Below, piece after piece: positions 8,195 through 16,900 of a stretch of 31,133 nucleotides of DNA (its first letter is position 1; the number at the start of each line of letters is the position of its first letter). Origin of the DNA: Desulfovibrionaceae bacterium (GTDB taxonomy: Bacteria > Desulfobacterota > Desulfovibrionia > Desulfovibrionales > Desulfovibrionaceae). The DNA is taken from assembly GCA_019421865.1 (NCBI GenBank), contig JAHZEL010000020.1, forward strand, positions 1 through 31,133, read 5' to 3'. The notes under the pieces are model-generated. The model was not told where the DNA came from, did not search any database, and saw only the letters and a program-made list of their open reading frames with translations. Position numbers and translations under genes: made by a program.

Positions 8195-9223
8195 ATGCTG
8201 AATGGTTACGATGTGATAGGCGATATACACGGATGTGCGGACCGGCTGGAAGCGCTGCTTTCCCGCCTCGGTTACGAAAAAAGCGGCGGTGTATGGAAAC
8301 ATCCCGACCGCATGGCCGTCTTTCTCGGAGACTACATAGACCGCGGACCGCAGATTCTGGAAACGCTGACCATCGTCCGCAACATGAGGGATGCCGGCGC
8401 TGCGGAGTGTCTCATGGGCAACCATGAATTCAACGCCGTATGCTGGAATACGCCCGACCCCGAACATCCGGGCGAATATCTGCGCAGTCACAACGAAAAG
8501 CATGCCGCCCAGCATGCCGCCACGCTGGAGCAGCTGGCAGGCTGTTATCAGCCCTGGATCAGCTGGATGAAAACCCTGCCCCTGTGGCTGGAGCTGGGTG
8601 ATCTCGGCGGCCACGGAAGCCGCCTGCACATGGTGCACGCCTGCTGGTCTCAGGACCACATGGACATGCTCATGAACGGCGAATGCGGAGGCGAACGCCC
8701 GATCACGGGCCGCAGTGACGCGCCGTGCCTGTCCGAAGCCGGTTATCTGCGAGCCTGCGGCATGGAAGAGAGCTGTGAGCATCAGGCAGTGGAAACGCTG
8801 CTCAAAGGACCGGAAATCGCCCTTCCCGCGGGAGCCGTCCTGCGCGACAAGGACGGCAACGAAAGAGACCGCATCCGCGTCAAGTGGTGGCTCGGCATGG
8901 GCGAACGCTGCCGGGACATGGCGCTCGTGGGTATCGACGATCTTGAATCCATTCCCGAAGAGGCCGTGCCGGAACCCGATGTATGGGAAGCCATTCCCGT
9001 GGAATATCCGACCTTCTTCGGCCATTACTGGCGCAGCCCGGGTGAAACCATAGGCCTGTACTCTCCCACCGTCGCATGCCTGGACTTCAGCGCCGTCAAG
9101 GGCGGACCGCTTGTGGCCTATCGCTGGAACCGCGGTGACACCTGCCTGCACGACGACCGCTTCGTATGGGTCGGAAGCGAGGCAGACGCCACTTCACGCG
9201 GGAGACGCATTTTCTTCCCGTAA
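8195..9223 (+). CDS. PPP-superfamily metallophosphoesterase (PrpE/ApaH-like)
   Basis: 342 residues. Calcineurin-like phosphoesterase with dinuclear metal-site motifs at the N-terminus: GDIHG (9-13), GDYIDRGP (about 44-51) and GNHE (about 75-78). His residues further on, in MVHACW and FFGHYW, complete the usual set. This is the pattern of Ser/Thr phosphatases and diadenosine-tetraphosphate hydrolases; sequence alone does not decide which. No signal peptide, so cytoplasmic. ATG 8195 has CTGGAG upstream, and the first metal motif follows at once. It is alone between two terminators. A -10-like TATGAT at 8111-8116 lies upstream, but I found no matching -35. Confidence 0.88.
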   Translation: MLNGYDVIGDIHGCADRLEALLSRLGYEKSGGVWKHPDRMAVFLGDYIDRGPQILETLTIVRNMRDAGAAECLMGNHEFNAVCWNTPDPEHPGEYLRSHNEKHAAQHAATLEQLAGCYQPWISWMKTLPLWLELGDLGGHGSRLHMVHACWSQDHMDMLMNGECGGERPITGRSDAPCLSEAGYLRACGMEESCEHQAVETLLKGPEIALPAGAVLRDKDGNERDRIRVKWWLGMGERCRDMALVGIDDLESIPEEAVPEPDVWEAIPVEYPTFFGHYWRSPGETIGLYSPTVACLDFSAVKGGPLVAYRWNRGDTCLHDDRFVWVGSEADATSRGRRIFFP

Positions 9224-9290
9224 TGCCTCAACGTGCCGGATGCACCGCTCCGGAAGGAACGCAAGGTTCATTCTTCTGACATAGACGCTT

Positions 9291-9345
9291 AAAAAACGGC
9301 CCGGAACACGGCAGAAGCTGCCGTGTTCCGGGCGTATTCGTTTAC
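9291..9345. terminator. Strong stem-loop after the metallophosphoesterase (bidirectional)
   Basis: Perfect 16-bp stem (9299-9314 with 9318-9333) closed by a 3-nt loop AAG. Six A residues precede it and a T-containing stretch follows. On the minus strand the A-run becomes T6, so it also terminates any read-through from hydG. Confidence 0.88.
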
Positions 9346-9658
9346 GCAGTCTAAAGAACCGACGCACACCGCACTGAGCAGGAAAACCTTCTCACGTCAG
9401 TTCCTTGTCCTCTCTTGTGAGAAGACAAAAAAGCCGACGCGGCTGCCGGAAAGAAGACCTGTTTTCTCCCCGGCAACGCTCTCTTCTCCTGCCGGAAGAA
9501 AGTCGCCCTCCGCTCAATGCGTTGTCCCTGAAAAGGCCGCCCAAAATCCCGGGAGCGGCAGACGGCACTTTTCAACACCGGCGAATCACGCTGCGCAACC
9601 GTTCCATTCATCAGGAGCGGACAGAAGAATCACCGGACCTGCCCGCCCGCACATACTC
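9334..9658. other. Gap downstream of hydG without a supportable gene
   Basis: 325 nt between the metallophosphoesterase terminator and the hydG stop. Short open frames on both strands have no ribosome-binding site or recognisable sequence. It contains the hydG terminator at 9426-9444 and an 8-bp inverted repeat CTTCTCAC / GTGAGAAG around 9389-9424. Confidence 0.5.
9426..9444 (-). terminator. Probable hydG terminator
   Basis: Minus strand AGCCG, loop CGT, CGGCT followed by TTTTTT (9431-9426). Short stem but a classic U-run. It lies 215 nt past the hydG stop. Confidence 0.55.
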
Positions 9659-11077
9659 CTAGAAACGCAGATCGCGTTCCCCCTGCTCCAGTCTCTTCAG
9701 ATACTGGACCGTCTGCTCTCTGCGGTTCTCGCGGGAAATCTGCGCCAGCTCATCGGCAATCATCCTGTCGCCGAGGGCACGAAGCTCGTCGTCGGCGTAA
9801 TCGAGCAGATATTCCTTGAAGGTCAGTATGGCGTTGGGCTGGCAGCAGTTGCTGATCTCCCCGCTCTTGGCCAGCGGCATGAAGCGGTCGCCCGTACGGC
9901 CGGAGCGATAGCACGCCGTGCAGAAGCTCGGCAGGTATCCGTCGCGGACAAGCCCCTTGAGCACGTCCTCCGGCTTGCGTTCATCGGCCAGATGGAACTG
10001 CGGAGCTTCGCCGGGAACCGTACGGCCGGGATGAGCATAACCGCCCACGCCCACGCAGGACCCCGCGCTCATCTGCGACATGCCGATATCAAGCAGTTCG
10101 CGACGGAACTCGGCGGATTCTCTGGTGGTGAGAATCATGCCGGTATAGGGCACAGCAAGCCGGGTAACGGCGATGAGATGCTTGAAGTCCCTGTCGTTCA
10201 CGAGATTGTAGGCGGAATAGTCCACGCCTTCGGCCGGAAGCAGACGGGGGAAGGAAATGGTATGCGGTCCCACGCCGGCCACGGCTTCCAGGTGCTCGGC
10301 ATGCATGAGCAGACCCATCACCTCATAGTGCCAGTCGTACAGACCGAAAAGCGCGCCGATACCCACGTCGTCCAGCCCACCTTCCAGCATGCCGCGGTCC
10401 ATGGCTTCGGTATGCCACTCATAGCTGGCCTTGGGACCGCCCATGTGCATGAATTCGTAGGTAGGCTTATGATAGGTTTCCTGAAAAAGAATGTAGGTAC
10501 CGAGTCCGGCATCCTTGAGCTTGCGGTAGTTCTCCGCCGTCGTGGCGGCAATGTCCACGTTCACGCGGCGGATGGAGCCGTTGCGCAGTTTCGTGGTATA
10601 AATGGTGTGCATGCACTCGAGAGTGTAGTCGATGGGGCAGTTGCGGTCGTCCTCCCCTGCCTCCAGAAGCAGACGCTTGTGCCCGAGTGCCTCCAGCGCC
10701 AGCACCTCTTCCCGGAGTTCTTCCTGAGAAAGCTTGCGGCGCAGCGTTTTATTGCTGGCATGAAATCCGCAGTAGCGGCAGTTGTTCACGCAGTAGTCGG
10801 AAAGGTACAGCGGCGCAAACATGACGATGCGGCGGCCGTAGATATGTTCCTTGATCTCCCGGGCCAGCGAATACATGCGGTGCAGCGATTCCTCATCGTC
10901 AACATAAAGCAGCACCGCCGCCTCCCTGTGCGAAAGGCCGCGGTATTCGCGGGCCTTGGCCAGTATGCGGTCGACTTCTCCCTTGTTGGAAGCCAGCTTT
11001 TTTCCTTCTTCCAGAGACTCCAGAATCTCGGCGTGATCGATAAACTCATTGGAGTCAAGCGAACGGATATTATACAT
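9659..11077 (-). CDS. hydG: [FeFe]-hydrogenase H-cluster maturase HydG (radical SAM tyrosine lyase)
   Basis: 472 residues from the chosen start. HydG cleaves tyrosine to p-cresol and dehydroglycine and supplies the CO and CN ligands of the H-cluster. The radical-SAM cluster motif CX3CX2C is CVNNCRYC (Cys96, 100, 103). The C-terminal auxiliary cluster motif CX2CX22C has Cys386, 389 and 412. Both motifs and the length are diagnostic for HydG and separate it from ThiH. Three in-frame ATGs are possible (11113, 11083, 11077). I choose 11077 because GGGGTGAT sits at ribosome-binding distance and the protein then begins like other HydGs. HydE, HydF and the hydrogenase are not in the window. It is divergent from the TM1266-like gene. 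Confidence 0.95.
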   Translation of the reverse strand: MYNIRSLDSNEFIDHAEILESLEEGKKLASNKGEVDRILAKAREYRGLSHREAAVLLYVDDEESLHRMYSLAREIKEHIYGRRIVMFAPLYLSDYCVNNCRYCGFHASNKTLRRKLSQEELREEVLALEALGHKRLLLEAGEDDRNCPIDYTLECMHTIYTTKLRNGSIRRVNVDIAATTAENYRKLKDAGLGTYILFQETYHKPTYEFMHMGGPKASYEWHTEAMDRGMLEGGLDDVGIGALFGLYDWHYEVMGLLMHAEHLEAVAGVGPHTISFPRLLPAEGVDYSAYNLVNDRDFKHLIAVTRLAVPYTGMILTTRESAEFRRELLDIGMSQMSAGSCVGVGGYAHPGRTVPGEAPQFHLADERKPEDVLKGLVRDGYLPSFCTACYRSGRTGDRFMPLAKSGEISNCCQPNAILTFKEYLLDYADDELRALGDRMIADELAQISRENRREQTVQYLKRLEQGERDLRF

Positions 11078-11580
11078 CTCCATCACCCCGCGGAAACATC
11101 CGCTCCGGCTCATGGCCGGTCATGGCAAAAACTGCCGTTCATCCTGGCGCGCTTAAACAAAAAAGGCGCCTGCCCGCAAGGAAAGGCGCCCGGCAGTCGA
11201 CAGGCTCGAAAAAGAGCGGAAGACAGGCGGGGACAGCACAGACCTTTCTGCCCGGAAAGACCGTAAGGCCGTTTCTTCGCAGTCGGGATACCGTAACAGA
11301 AGCCGCTCAACGCGGCGGGACTTTCCGGGAGATAAATCCACCGGTCAGACGGAAGGAGCATACTCTTTCTGGGCAAGGAGGCAAGTACCTTTATTCATCC
11401 GCCATTCCCCGCCCCTCCGCATCATGCGCGACCCAATGGAGCGTCAAAACATCAGCGGCATCCATCCTTGACAAGACGCGCCATTCCTGAAAGTCTCCTC
11501 CCATCCGGGCAGAACGCCTCCAGGCCGCCCGGCATACTACTCCGCCTTTTCCGACAGGCTGTTTCATCAGGAGAAACATC
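11078..11580. other. Divergent leader/promoter region between hydG and the TM1266-like gene
   Basis: 503 nt without a supported coding sequence. It contains a terminator-like hairpin in the hydG leader (11159-11190) and a long-range inverted repeat closing a possible structured RNA (11251-11329). Small frames here (minus 11110-11376, plus 11122-11490) have no family features. Confidence 0.5.
11159..11190 (-). terminator. Terminator-like hairpin in the hydG leader
   Basis: Minus strand GGCGCC (11190-11185), 14-nt loop, GGCGCC (11170-11165), then TTTTTT (11164-11159), about 80 nt upstream of hydG. CTGCC (11196-11192) can pair with GGCAG just before the second arm, giving an alternative fold, so attenuation is possible. 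Confidence 0.5.
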
Positions 11581-11829
11581 ATGGAAGAAAAACGCCTCGG
11601 CATCGTCGGCATCATCGTCGAAGATATTGAAGCCTCCGCTGCGCTGAACGCCATTCTGCATCAGTATTCCGACATCATTGTCGGCCGTCTGGGCATTCCC
11701 TATCGCGACAGGGGCGTCTCCATCATTTCCATTGCCGTGGACGGCAGCAACGAAGCCATTTCCGCCATGACCGGTAAAATCGGCCAGCTGGAACATGTGT
11801 CCGTAAAGTCCGTCATCACCAAGGGCTAA
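11581..11829 (+). CDS. TM1266-like 'iron-only hydrogenase system regulator' (ACT-like fold)
   Basis: 82 residues. Short protein of the family genomically linked to [FeFe]-hydrogenase maturation (TIGR03959 type). It resembles an NikR/ACT-like ligand-binding domain without a DNA-binding part. The sequence starts RLGIVGIIVEDIEASAALNA and has the central IVGRLGIPYRDRGVSIISI segment typical of the family. A regulatory role is assumed from naming and linkage, not proven. The ATG at 11581 is preceded by AGGAG at 11569-11573. Its neighbour hydG is divergent, and fumarase genes follow after a terminator. Small but clearly real. Confidence 0.85.
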   Translation: MEEKRLGIVGIIVEDIEASAALNAILHQYSDIIVGRLGIPYRDRGVSIISIAVDGSNEAISAMTGKIGQLEHVSVKSVITKG

Positions 11830-11852
11830 CCGATCGGACAACAGCTTTTCCG

Positions 11853-11892
11853 GCCCGTCGGATGGGCTTTCCGGCGGGCTTTTCTGTTTTTC
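11853..11892 (+). terminator. Terminator after the TM1266-like gene
   Basis: GCCCGTCGG / CCGGCGGGC stem (one G-U pair), loop of 9 nt, then TTTTTCTGTTTTT. It separates this gene from the fumarase genes, so the latter need their own promoter or read-through. Confidence 0.8.
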
Positions 11893-11989
11893 TCAGCATC
11901 AGAACTGTCGAAAGAAAATCCGTCTCTCCCCAACAAATTGTATTTTCCAGAGGCCTGCGGTTCAAGCGAGCTGCGCCCCAGGAGCCGAT

Positions 11990-12835
11990 ATGCGAGAAAT
12001 TTCCGCTGAACTCATACGCGATACCGTGGCAAGGCTGGCCATTGAGGCCTGCTGCCGTCTTCCCGCCTCCACTCTGGCCGCCATGCACCACGCCCGGGAA
12101 TGTGAACTTTCCCCGACCGGCCGCGACGTGCTCGACCAGCTTATTCAGAATGCGGGCATAGCCGCCGAAGAAAACGTTCCCATCTGTCAGGATACCGGCC
12201 TTGCCGTGGTCTTTGCCGAAATCGGGCAGGACGTGCACATCACCGGCGGCCTTTTTGAAGATGCCGTCAATCAGGGCATCGCCAAGGGATACACGGAAGG
12301 ATATCTGCGCAAGTCGTCGGTGGAAGAGCCGCTTTTCGAGCGCAGAAACACCGGAGACAACACCCCTGCCGTCATTCATACGCGCCTTGTCGCCGGGGAC
12401 CGCATCACGCTCCGTCTGGCCCCCAAGGGAGCGGGCAGCGAGAACAAGGGCGCGCTGTACATGCTTGTTCCGGCCGACGGCCTGGAAGGCGTGAAAAAGG
12501 CCGTCGTCGATACCGTGCGTCACGCCGGAGCCAGTCCCTGCCCGCCGATGGTCGTGGGCGTGGGCATAGGCGGCAACATGGAACTCGCCTGCCTGTGCGC
12601 CAAGAAGGCCTGTGCGCGCGACATTGAAAGCCGCAATCCCGATCCCCGCTATGCCGCGCTGGAAGATGAACTGCTCGAGCTCATCAACGGCCTCGGCACC
12701 GGCCCTGCCGGACTCGGCGGCAGCGTAACGGCCTTCAAGGTGAACGTGGAATTCTGCGCCACGCACATCGCCAGTCTCCCCGTAGCCATCAATATCAACT
12801 GCAACGCCGCCCGACACGCCGAAGCCGTTCTGTAA
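11990..12835 (+). CDS. Fumarate hydratase class I, alpha subunit (Fe-S)
   Basis: 281 residues. Alpha subunit of the two-subunit [4Fe-4S] fumarase, hydrating fumarate to malate; the related tartrate dehydratase TtdA is the main alternative. Cluster ligands are likely Cys66 in ICQDTG, a Cys near 184 (SPCPP) and one near 270 (NINCNAA). The conserved GIGGNMELA loop is at about 192-200. AGGAG lies 9 nt before ATG 11990. The beta subunit starts 10 nt downstream, so the two are co-translated. In this class the 4Fe-4S cluster acts as a Lewis acid and is oxygen sensitive, in keeping with an anaerobe. Location beside hydG recalls known hydrogenase-maturation neighbourhoods that include fumarase or aspartase genes. 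Confidence 0.92.
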   Translation: MREISAELIRDTVARLAIEACCRLPASTLAAMHHARECELSPTGRDVLDQLIQNAGIAAEENVPICQDTGLAVVFAEIGQDVHITGGLFEDAVNQGIAKGYTEGYLRKSSVEEPLFERRNTGDNTPAVIHTRLVAGDRITLRLAPKGAGSENKGALYMLVPADGLEGVKKAVVDTVRHAGASPCPPMVVGVGIGGNMELACLCAKKACARDIESRNPDPRYAALEDELLELINGLGTGPAGLGGSVTAFKVNVEFCATHIASLPVAININCNAARHAEAVL

Positions 12836-12845
12836 GGAGTCCGCC

Positions 12846-13403
12846 ATGTCCGTCGTTCATCATCTGGTCACGCCCCTTTCCAGGGACGACATCCGCCGCC
12901 TGCGGGCGGGAGACCGCGCGCTCATCAGCGGAACCGTATACGCGGCACGCGACGCCGCCCACAAGCGCATGGTGGAAGCCCTCGACCGGGGGGAATCCCT
13001 GCCCTTCAATCCCGAAGGCCAGCTTGTCTACTATGTCGGCCCCACGCCGGCAAAACCCGGAAACCCCATAGGCTCCGCAGGACCCACCACCTCAGGACGC
13101 ATGGACGCCTACGCCCCCCGCCTGATGGAACTGGGCCTTGCCGGCATGATCGGCAAGGGCAACCGCTCCCGTGCCGTCATGGATGCCATGCGCGAAAACG
13201 TCTGCGTCTACTTCGCCGCCACAGGCGGGGCAGCCGCCCTCATTTCCCGCTGCATACGCTCCTACGAGGTGCTGGCCTGGCCGGAGCTCGGCCCGGAAGC
13301 GCTCGCCGTCATGACTGTGGAAAACTTTCCCGTCACTGTTGTGGCCGACTGCTTCGGCGGCGATCTGTATGAAGAAGGGAAAAAGCCCTATCAGAAAATC
13401 TGA
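12846..13403 (+). CDS. Fumarate hydratase class I, beta subunit
   Basis: 185 residues. Partner of the preceding alpha subunit, forming the swivelling half of the active site. Family features are the opening RAGDRALISGTVYAARDAAH, the VGPTPAKPG segment, TTSGRMD, and the catalytic loop GKGNRS at about 103-108. The end, VTVVADCFGGDLYEE, is also typical. TAAGGAG overlaps the alpha stop and places the ribosome at ATG 12846. Full length for a separate beta chain, with no sign of fusion. A large terminator follows. Confidence 0.92.
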   Translation: MSVVHHLVTPLSRDDIRRLRAGDRALISGTVYAARDAAHKRMVEALDRGESLPFNPEGQLVYYVGPTPAKPGNPIGSAGPTTSGRMDAYAPRLMELGLAGMIGKGNRSRAVMDAMRENVCVYFAATGGAAALISRCIRSYEVLAWPELGPEALAVMTVENFPVTVVADCFGGDLYEEGKKPYQKI

Positions 13404-13444
13404 TCCGCCCTGCCGGGCGCCCCAGTACAACCCCCTTTCTTTCG

Positions 13445-13490
13445 GACGGAACGATGCGGCTGCCGCGCGCAGCCCTCGTTCCGTCTTTTC
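13445..13490 (+). terminator. Terminator after the fumarase genes
   Basis: Outer stem GACGGAACGA (13445-13454) with TCGTTCCGTC (13476-13485), inner stem GGCTG / CAGCC, then TTTTCT. Confidence 0.85.
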
Positions 13491-13824
13491 TACGCTCCGC
13501 TTCCCGCACACGGCGCGAACTCCCCCTCATGCTTCAGAAACGAGACTCCGACCTCAAAAGCATTGCCGCATCAGCCTGAGCGTACAGACCTGCATACGGT
13601 AACAGCTCCGGCTCTTTCTTCTTTCTCCGGCACAGGCCCGGAACGAGGCTTCCTCTCCTCTGTTTCTATTTCTGCGCCCAACTCTATTTCCGCATCTTTC
13701 CGCAGCACCGCTCTCATCCACAAAAACACCCGGAGCATGTCTGACCGCTGCAGAAGCCGTTTTGTGCGCATCGTTTCCATCTTCACAAAATTATAAAGAA
13801 TCTGTCACAAAAATCCGCCCGTCA

Positions 13825-13854
13825 TTGACTGTGAAGATTGTATGAACTTATATA
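13825..13854 (+). promoter_or_regulatory. Promoter for the 1017-residue membrane protein
   Basis: TTGACT (13825-13830) and TTATAT (13848-13853), 17-nt spacing; TATATA one base further is an equally good -10. The transcription start would fall near 13860, inside the palindrome at 13853-13869. Confidence 0.6.
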
Positions 13855-13869
13855 TGACAAATTGTCATA
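13853..13869. promoter_or_regulatory. Operator-like palindrome over the predicted transcription start
   Basis: TATGACAAATTGTCATA: perfect 8-bp arms around one central A. It overlaps the -10 box and start region, the position expected for a repressor site. The regulator is unknown. The half-site TGACA also occurs upstream of the sigma-54 activator gene, in the opposite arm order. Confidence 0.55.
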
Positions 13870-13914
13870 ATTTCTTCATTTCCCTTTCCGGGATCAAATG
13901 CCGGCGGTATTCTC

Positions 13915-16900
13915 ATGGCCGATATTCTCTTCTTCGACAGGCAGGACAGAGCGCTGATGAAGATGATCAATGCGATCATCGACTACGGTCCCTCCTCCGA
14001 TCTGGAACACAAGATATTCAATGCCAGGCTTCATCCCCACGGCATTCTCAATCTGAGTACGGCGCATGAGTTCAGAATGGCGCAGGCCGTCATCAATCTT
14101 CTTGGCAGCCTCACCAAGAGCGGCCCGGCCGAAGACCGCCTGGCCGCCCTGCGCACCCTGCACGACGAGGTGCTCAACAGCGCCCAGACCACGTTCCGCT
14201 ACAATACCGGCCGCGTGCTCATCCAGATCATGAAGGCCATCATCCGCTCTCGCGACGACGAGGCCACCCAGCTTCGACTGATCCATGATTTCCGCAAGGC
14301 GGTTTCCGGCAATCCGCGCATCGTCAGAGAATTCCTTACCCGCCATCATCTCATGGAAATGCCGGAGGAATGGAATCAGCTCACGATGGACCATCACGTC
14401 CACGACGCCAACACCAAGGGGCGCAAGAACGCCACCTTTCTCATCATGGACGCCTGGGTCAAGGGCATACGGTTCCTTACCGTGGTCTACTACAACTACG
14501 TGGATCTCGAAGTTGCAAGGGAACTTCTGAATGCCGCCGCCATCATGGGCATTTCCATCCGTATCGGCCTTGAGTTCCGCGCCGCCTTCCGCGGCCGCTA
14601 CATAGATCTCATCTGGGCGCCGCGCGGCTTTTCCGACATCGAAGACTTTCTGGAGTTTCTTTCTTCCGACGCCGTGCAGGCCTTTTTCGACGAAGGTCGA
14701 AAAGCCTCGCAGTGGATTCAGAAACACGTCATGGACACTCTGGCGCTGTGGAACAGCAAGCATGCCCCGGCGCTGACCCGGGATCTCGGTATCCCCGTCA
14801 CTACGCTGGATCCGGACGCCTTTCTGGCCTTCGTGGGCAACGGTCAGCCTTCGCTGCTGCATCTGGCCGAATTCACGCATAAAACGCTGCTGCCCAAATT
14901 CCGGAGCAAGATCGACGATCTGGTCATGGAACTCGAAGAGGCCGACGACGCCAGACGTGCGGAGCTTTTGCGCCGCATGAAACGCATGGACGAATTCACC
15001 CCCTCGGTCATTCACGACAGCTGCCTTGCGCCGGTCTGCAATCCCGAGCTCCCCTCTCCGGATGAACCGCCCGTCTCCCCCGACGACACGCGCCCGGAAC
15101 TTCTGCGCCTCAGCGTTTCGCAGCTTCTCGAACGGCTGACCTCTCTGCGCAGCGGTTACCGCATCACGCTTCAGCTGGCCGGACTCACGGCTGAAGACGT
15201 GCTGGAAATTCTCTGGGACGGACAGGGATTCATCACCCATCTGGAGCTTTTCAACGTCAAGGAATGGCACGACGGCAACCTTTCCCATCTCAGGGAAATC
15301 AACGAACTTCAGGTAGCGCTGAACAAAGGCGACGTCATGCTTCTCAAGCGCATCCTGCGCGGCATGCTTGAAAAGCTCGACTGCGACTGCTGCCCCGAAG
15401 CCGAAGCACGCTGCCGGAAGATTCAGTCCATTCTGGCCGACATTCCCGCTCTTCAGGCGCTCTACAAGTACGCGCCCCTGTCCAGCCACATGGGTACGGA
15501 CTCCACAAGCCATCTCGGCATCCGCTACGGCATGGGCCTGGCGGTTCCCGAAACCCTGCCCGGCTCTGCCCGCAAGCAGCTGAAGGGCAACCGGTACATA
15601 AGCTCCGTCACGCTTCCCATGCGCATACGGCTCGGCTACAGAAAGGACTATCATCCCCGCGGTCAGGATTCGCCCTTCCTTTCATGGGTACGCAGATCCC
15701 TGGGCTTCGTTACCTGCGGCATGAACCGTTCGAGAGAATGGACGCCCCTCTATGACGACGTGCACATCGAAGAGCACGGCAATGTGATCACCATGGGCGG
15801 TCTTACCGTGGAACACTCCAACGGGCTTGTACCTCCCGCCGTGGAAGCGCTTCCCGGCCCGGAGGAAAAGCCGGGACGAGCCTACCTCAATACGACGGTC
15901 TCCAATATTCTGAAGGTGCTCTTCGGCTTCATCCCCGCGCTGCTCACCTTTCTCAACACGCAGGAATGGTGGGTGCTCGCCTGGCTCGGCGCGCCCATCT
16001 GGTTCGGCATCACGGGGGTGCGCAACGTCATACAGGCCGTCATCGCGGGCGGCGGCATACGCAAGAACATGCTGCTTTCCTGGAAAAAGTTCATCAGCTG
16101 GTCCAGGGTATGCGACTCGCTCATGTACACGGGCATTTCCGTCATCCTGCTGGAAGGACTCACACGAAACATCCTTCTGAGCAGAATGCTCGGCCTCACC
16201 GTGGAAACCGCGCCGCTTCTGGTGTTTTCCATCATTGCGCTGGCCAACGGCATCTACATTTCCTCGCACAACATCTACCGGGGCTTTCCCCGAAGCGCCG
16301 TCATCGGAAACTTCTTCCGCAGCGTGCTGGCCATTCCCGTGGCCATGCTCTACAATACCGCGCTCTATGCGATTTTCCCGCTCATCATAAGCATTCCGCC
16401 GGAACAGATTCTCATTCCGGCCGCGGCCATCGTCTCCAAATTCGCCTCCGATACCGTGGCCGGCGTCATTGAGTCCATGGCCGACCGGCGCAACAACTAC
16501 CGCCTGCGCGGCAGAGACTACGGCACCAAGCTCAAGCAACTCTTCGACTGCTACGCCAGACTGGAACTGGCCTTCCCCGACAAGGACATGCTGGCCCTGC
16601 TCGCCCAGCCCAGAGAATTCATACGCTTCACCAGTCAGGAAAAGGCGCGCGCACTTCAGGTGGAGAGCATCGTCAACGCTCTCGATCTCATGTACTTCTG
16701 GTATTACCAGCCCTGCGCCCAGCAGACGCTCACGACCATGCTGCGTACCATGACCCGTGAGGAACGCATTGTTCTTGCCAGATTCCAGAGCATTCTGCTC
16801 AACGTGCAGGAAGTGTGTCAGCTCTTCGTGGACGGCATGCTCGGCACAAACTTCTCCAGAGCCCTGTCCTTCTATCTCGACAACTATGAGGAGTACATCG

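Larger units (their letters stand above)
13404..13914. other. Intergenic region upstream of the 1017-residue protein
   Basis: 511 nt. Contains the fumarase terminator, an unremarkable stretch (13491-13790), then a promoter and operator-like palindrome listed separately. Short open frames at 13563-13796 and 13571-13786 show no coding features. Confidence 0.5.

Noticed and set aside
9351..9611. 86-codon minus-strand frame downstream of hydG
   Set aside because: Arg/Ser-rich composition without a start signal; it spans the hydG terminator.
13894..15654. 586-codon minus-strand frame across the large membrane protein gene
   Set aside because: The plus frame has a promoter, continuous hydrophobic helices and a terminator; the antisense frame has none of these.
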